Shown here: positions 62,096 through 64,000 of the stretch, in pieces
Position numbering within the stretch: position 1 is the first letter of the stretch
Layout of the letters: each line of letters begins with the position of its first letter
From: Megamonas hypermegale
Lineage (GTDB): Bacteria > Bacillota > Negativicutes > Selenomonadales > Selenomonadaceae
Assembly (NCBI RefSeq): GCF_900187035.1
Contig: NZ_LT906446.1
Location: 62,001-126,000 of the forward strand
Direction: 5' to 3'
DNA: 64,000 nt
The notes under the pieces: model-generated
Seen by the model: the letters and a program-made list of their open reading frames with translations, nothing else
Databases searched by the model: none
What the model was told of the DNA's origin: nothing
Translations under genes and position numbers: made by a program

Positions 62096-62128
62096 AAAGG
62101 TCTACTCATTTTGAAGTAGACCTTTTTT
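62096..62128 (+). terminator. Second terminator T2 before the importer genes
   Basis: AAAGGTCTACT and AGTAGACCTTT form an 11-bp stem around CATTTTGA, followed by TTTTTT. It lies between T1 and the permease gene, so read-through of T1 alone would not suffice unless T2 is also bypassed or leaky. Confidence 0.85.
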
Positions 62129-62190
62129 ATGTTTTTGGAGGTGATAGATTAAAAAAATTTTTTAATAAAAAATGAAGGAGTGATATTATT

Positions 62191-63129
62191 TTGAAACGAT
62201 TTATAAATCGTTTAGTACAGATGATAATTACTTTAATCGGTGTTAGTTTTTTGACGTTTTGTTTGACATATCTATCACCAGGTGACCCTGCTGCAATGGT
62301 TTTAGAAGCCTCTGATACGATTGTTTCGCAGGAAGTTTTGGAACAGACACGTGAAGAAATGGGGCTTAATGACCCGTTTTTAGTGCAGTATGGAAATTGG
62401 ATATGGGGCGTTTTGCATGGTGATATGGGAATGTCGTATTCTGGGAAAAAACCTGTAGTAGATAAACTCATGGAGGGTTTTGCAGGAACAGTACTTTTGG
62501 CAATCACAACAATCATTTTGATTTTGTTGATTTCTATACCATTGGGAATTTTTTCTGCTGTACATCGCAATAAAATACCAGATTTTATTGTGCGTGTGTT
62601 TTCATTTATCGGCGTTTCTATGCCAAGTTTTTGGGTAGGATTGATACTACTTTATATTTTTGGTTTAAAATTAGGATTGTTTCCTATAGCGACAGCTAGT
62701 ATTTCATTAAACGGTATTGTGCTTCCAGCTTTGACTCTCGCTATATACCAATCAGCGAAATATACGCGCCAAGTTCGCACTGTTATATTAGATGAACTCA
62801 ATCAAGATTATGTAATTGGAGCTAGAGCAAGAGGTTTATCTGAAAGTGCAATACTTTGGAAGCATATCTTGCCTAATGCGATTTTACCACTCATTACGCT
62901 TTTGGGTATGTCCATTGGTTGGTTATTAGGTGGTATAGCTGTCATTGAAACGGTATTTGCATGGCCAGGTTTGGGGAGAATGGCTGTATATGCTATTACT
63001 ATGAGGGATTATCCTTTAATTGAAGGATTTGTTTTATGGATTGCTATTGTGTATACAGTGATTAATTTTTTAGTTGATTTATCGTATACATATCTCGACC
63101 CTAGATTAAAAAAAGGAGAGCTGAAATAA
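62191..63129 (+). CDS. NikB/DppB-type ABC permease
   Basis: This 312-residue inner-membrane permease of the peptide/nickel family. It opens KRFINRLVQMIITLIGVSFLTFCLTYLSPGDPA and has the coupling loop QDYVIGARARGLSESAILWKHILPNAILP plus WPGLGRMAVYAI. Six helices. With NikC next door and a B12 riboswitch upstream, cobalt, nickel or a corrinoid/peptide are candidate substrates. Start is TTG, 10 nt after AAGGAG. Its stop shares one base with nikC. Confidence 0.88.
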   Translation: MKRFINRLVQMIITLIGVSFLTFCLTYLSPGDPAAMVLEASDTIVSQEVLEQTREEMGLNDPFLVQYGNWIWGVLHGDMGMSYSGKKPVVDKLMEGFAGTVLLAITTIILILLISIPLGIFSAVHRNKIPDFIVRVFSFIGVSMPSFWVGLILLYIFGLKLGLFPIATASISLNGIVLPALTLAIYQSAKYTRQVRTVILDELNQDYVIGARARGLSESAILWKHILPNAILPLITLLGMSIGWLLGGIAVIETVFAWPGLGRMAVYAITMRDYPLIEGFVLWIAIVYTVINFLVDLSYTYLDPRLKKGELK

Positions 63130-63944
63130 TGGATTTTGTAAAGAAAAATAAATTATTCTCCTTTTATACATTTTTAGTTATTTCAATATTTATAGTTGCA
63201 TTTTTAGCACCGATATTAGCGACACATGACCCATATGAATCGAATATAGCAAATGTTTTACAAATGCCTAGTGCAGAGCATATTTTAGGCACAGATAAAC
63301 TGGGACGAGATACGTATTCACGTATTATTTATGGTACACAGACTTCATTATTCATGACGGTGTGTTTAGTTATTTTGACAGCAGTAATCGGCTCAATAGT
63401 AGGGATTTTATCTGGCTATTTTGGTGGAAAAGTAGAAATTATTTTAATGCGTTTTGCCGATATGATGTTATCATTTCCAGGTGTGATACTCGCAATAGCT
63501 ATTGCAGGCATTTTAGGCGGGAATATCATCAATACAATTTTTGCTCTCGTTGTGGTTAGCTGGGCAAAATATGCTCGCTTAGTGCGAAGTCTTGTAATAA
63601 AGTTGCGTAATAATGATTTTATTATGGCAGCTCGTGTAAATGGGACAACGACTTTGAATATCTTATTACGTCATATTATTCCTAATATTTTGCCAATGGT
63701 GGTGATTACTGGTGCAATGGATATTGGAACGATGATGATGGAGATTGCAGGTCTTTCTTTTTTAGGCTTTGGAGCACAGCCACCTACACCGGAATGGGGA
63801 CTTATGCTCAATGAAGGGCGACAATACATTCAGACAGCGCCATGGCTTATGATTTATCCGGGCATAGCTATTTTTATTGTAGTCGCTATTTTTAATCTTT
63901 GGGGTGATAGTTTACGTGATATTTTAGACCCTAAGCAGGAATGA
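63129..63944 (+). CDS. NikC/DppC-type ABC permease
   Basis: This 271-residue permease partner. It has HILGTDKLGRDTYSRIIYGTQTSL, SFPGVILAIAIAGIL, the coupling loop NNDFIMAARVNGTTTLNILLRHIIPNILP, and GLSFLGFGAQPPTPEWG. These are standard for the second membrane subunit of Nik/Dpp/Opp systems. It overlaps nikB by one base, and another gene begins 21 nt downstream. Confidence 0.9.
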   Translation: MDFVKKNKLFSFYTFLVISIFIVAFLAPILATHDPYESNIANVLQMPSAEHILGTDKLGRDTYSRIIYGTQTSLFMTVCLVILTAVIGSIVGILSGYFGGKVEIILMRFADMMLSFPGVILAIAIAGILGGNIINTIFALVVVSWAKYARLVRSLVIKLRNNDFIMAARVNGTTTLNILLRHIIPNILPMVVITGAMDIGTMMMEIAGLSFLGFGAQPPTPEWGLMLNEGRQYIQTAPWLMIYPGIAIFIVVAIFNLWGDSLRDILDPKQE

Positions 63945-63965
63945 TTTTTAGAAAAGAGGCTGTAT

Positions 63966-64000
63966 ATGAAAGATTTTAAGATAAAAAAATTATGGAAGAT
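63966..64000 (+). CDS. Start of a further gene, cut by the window edge
   Basis: ATG at 63966 follows AGAGG and opens a frame reading MKDFKIKKLWK up to the edge. Its position after the two permeases suggests a substrate-binding protein or ATPase of the same importer, but eleven codons cannot decide this. Confidence 0.5.
   Translation, partial: MKDFKIKKLWK

Noticed and set aside
62130-62153. Micro-frame MFLEVID after T2
   Set aside because: No RBS of its own and only seven codons; more likely RBS-like debris.
1-64000. CRISPR arrays, prophage or integron structures
   Set aside because: I saw no regularly spaced direct repeats, phage structural or integrase genes, or cas genes.

Overview
The window looks like chromosome from an AT-rich, diderm member of the Firmicutes, most likely class Negativicutes and possibly near Megamonas. 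Three things point there: lipopolysaccharide-type genes (two GT9 heptosyltransferase-family proteins, a GT8 enzyme, a phosphoethanolamine transferase, a secretin, a BamE-like protein), Firmicute-style regulation (TTTACA Pho boxes, two cobalamin riboswitches, attenuator-like terminators) and very low GC. The genus is inference; I could not search databases.

Layout. 1-8.7 kb: six minus-strand glycosyltransferase-type genes and one plus-strand polysaccharide deacetylase, bracketed by two inverted copies of one IS3-family element. The left copy is a remnant running off the window edge; the right copy is full length. 8.7-12.6 kb: a membrane protein, then waaC, a Stealth sugar-phosphotransferase and a UDP-glucuronate 4-epimerase. 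12.7-19.5 kb: a six-gene minus-strand tetrapyrrole operon (precorrin-2 dehydrogenase, hemA, hemC, cobA-hemD fusion, hemB, hemL) with a clear promoter and a palindrome at the start site; it makes precorrin-2 and siroheme precursors. 19.6-31 kb: housekeeping and sugar genes (HAD phosphatase, AEC permease, secreted repeat protein, PHP phosphatase, TSCPD protein, ugd, cupin, ElyC-like protein, MATE, phosphohexomutase, pgi). 31-35.3 kb: a two-gene GspC/PilP-like plus secretin unit, a phosphoethanolamine transferase and a GNAT enzyme. 35.3-40.8 kb: yajQ, a zinc-ribbon membrane protein and pstSCAB-phoU behind Pho boxes. 40.9-46 kb: hemolysin III, a DUF697-like protein, L-serine dehydratase, a GH18 protein and a DMT transporter. 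46-47.45 kb: a second full IS copy. 47.5-47.9 kb: tmRNA. 48-57.4 kb: YhcH, ROK and FGGY sugar genes, an apparently orphan cobalamin riboswitch RNA, thioredoxin, an MFS transporter, and a lysR-HAD-alcohol dehydrogenase-radical SAM cluster. 57.5-64 kb: tRNA-Thr(CGT), panC-panD behind a long leader with a terminator, a GTPase/ABC-ATPase pair of unknown role, a BamE-like protein, and a second cobalamin riboswitch ahead of a NikB/NikC-type importer running off the right edge.

How parts work together. The glycosyltransferases, heptosyltransferases, epimerase, ugd, phosphohexomutase, pgi and phosphoethanolamine transferase all serve envelope polysaccharide or LPS, from sugar phosphates through UDP-GlcA/UDP-GalA to assembly and decoration. 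The tetrapyrrole operon and the cobalamin riboswitches share a corrinoid/siroheme theme.

Most notable points: (1) both full IS copies sit inside Rho-independent terminator hairpins; (2) the IS left end folds over the transposase ribosome binding site; (3) a cobalamin riboswitch with its own promoter is followed by two terminators and no gene; (4) in both cobalamin riboswitches one strand near the 3' end could pair either with the aptamer or with the terminator; (5) a CxxC-bearing GTPase is paired with an unusual ABC ATPase.
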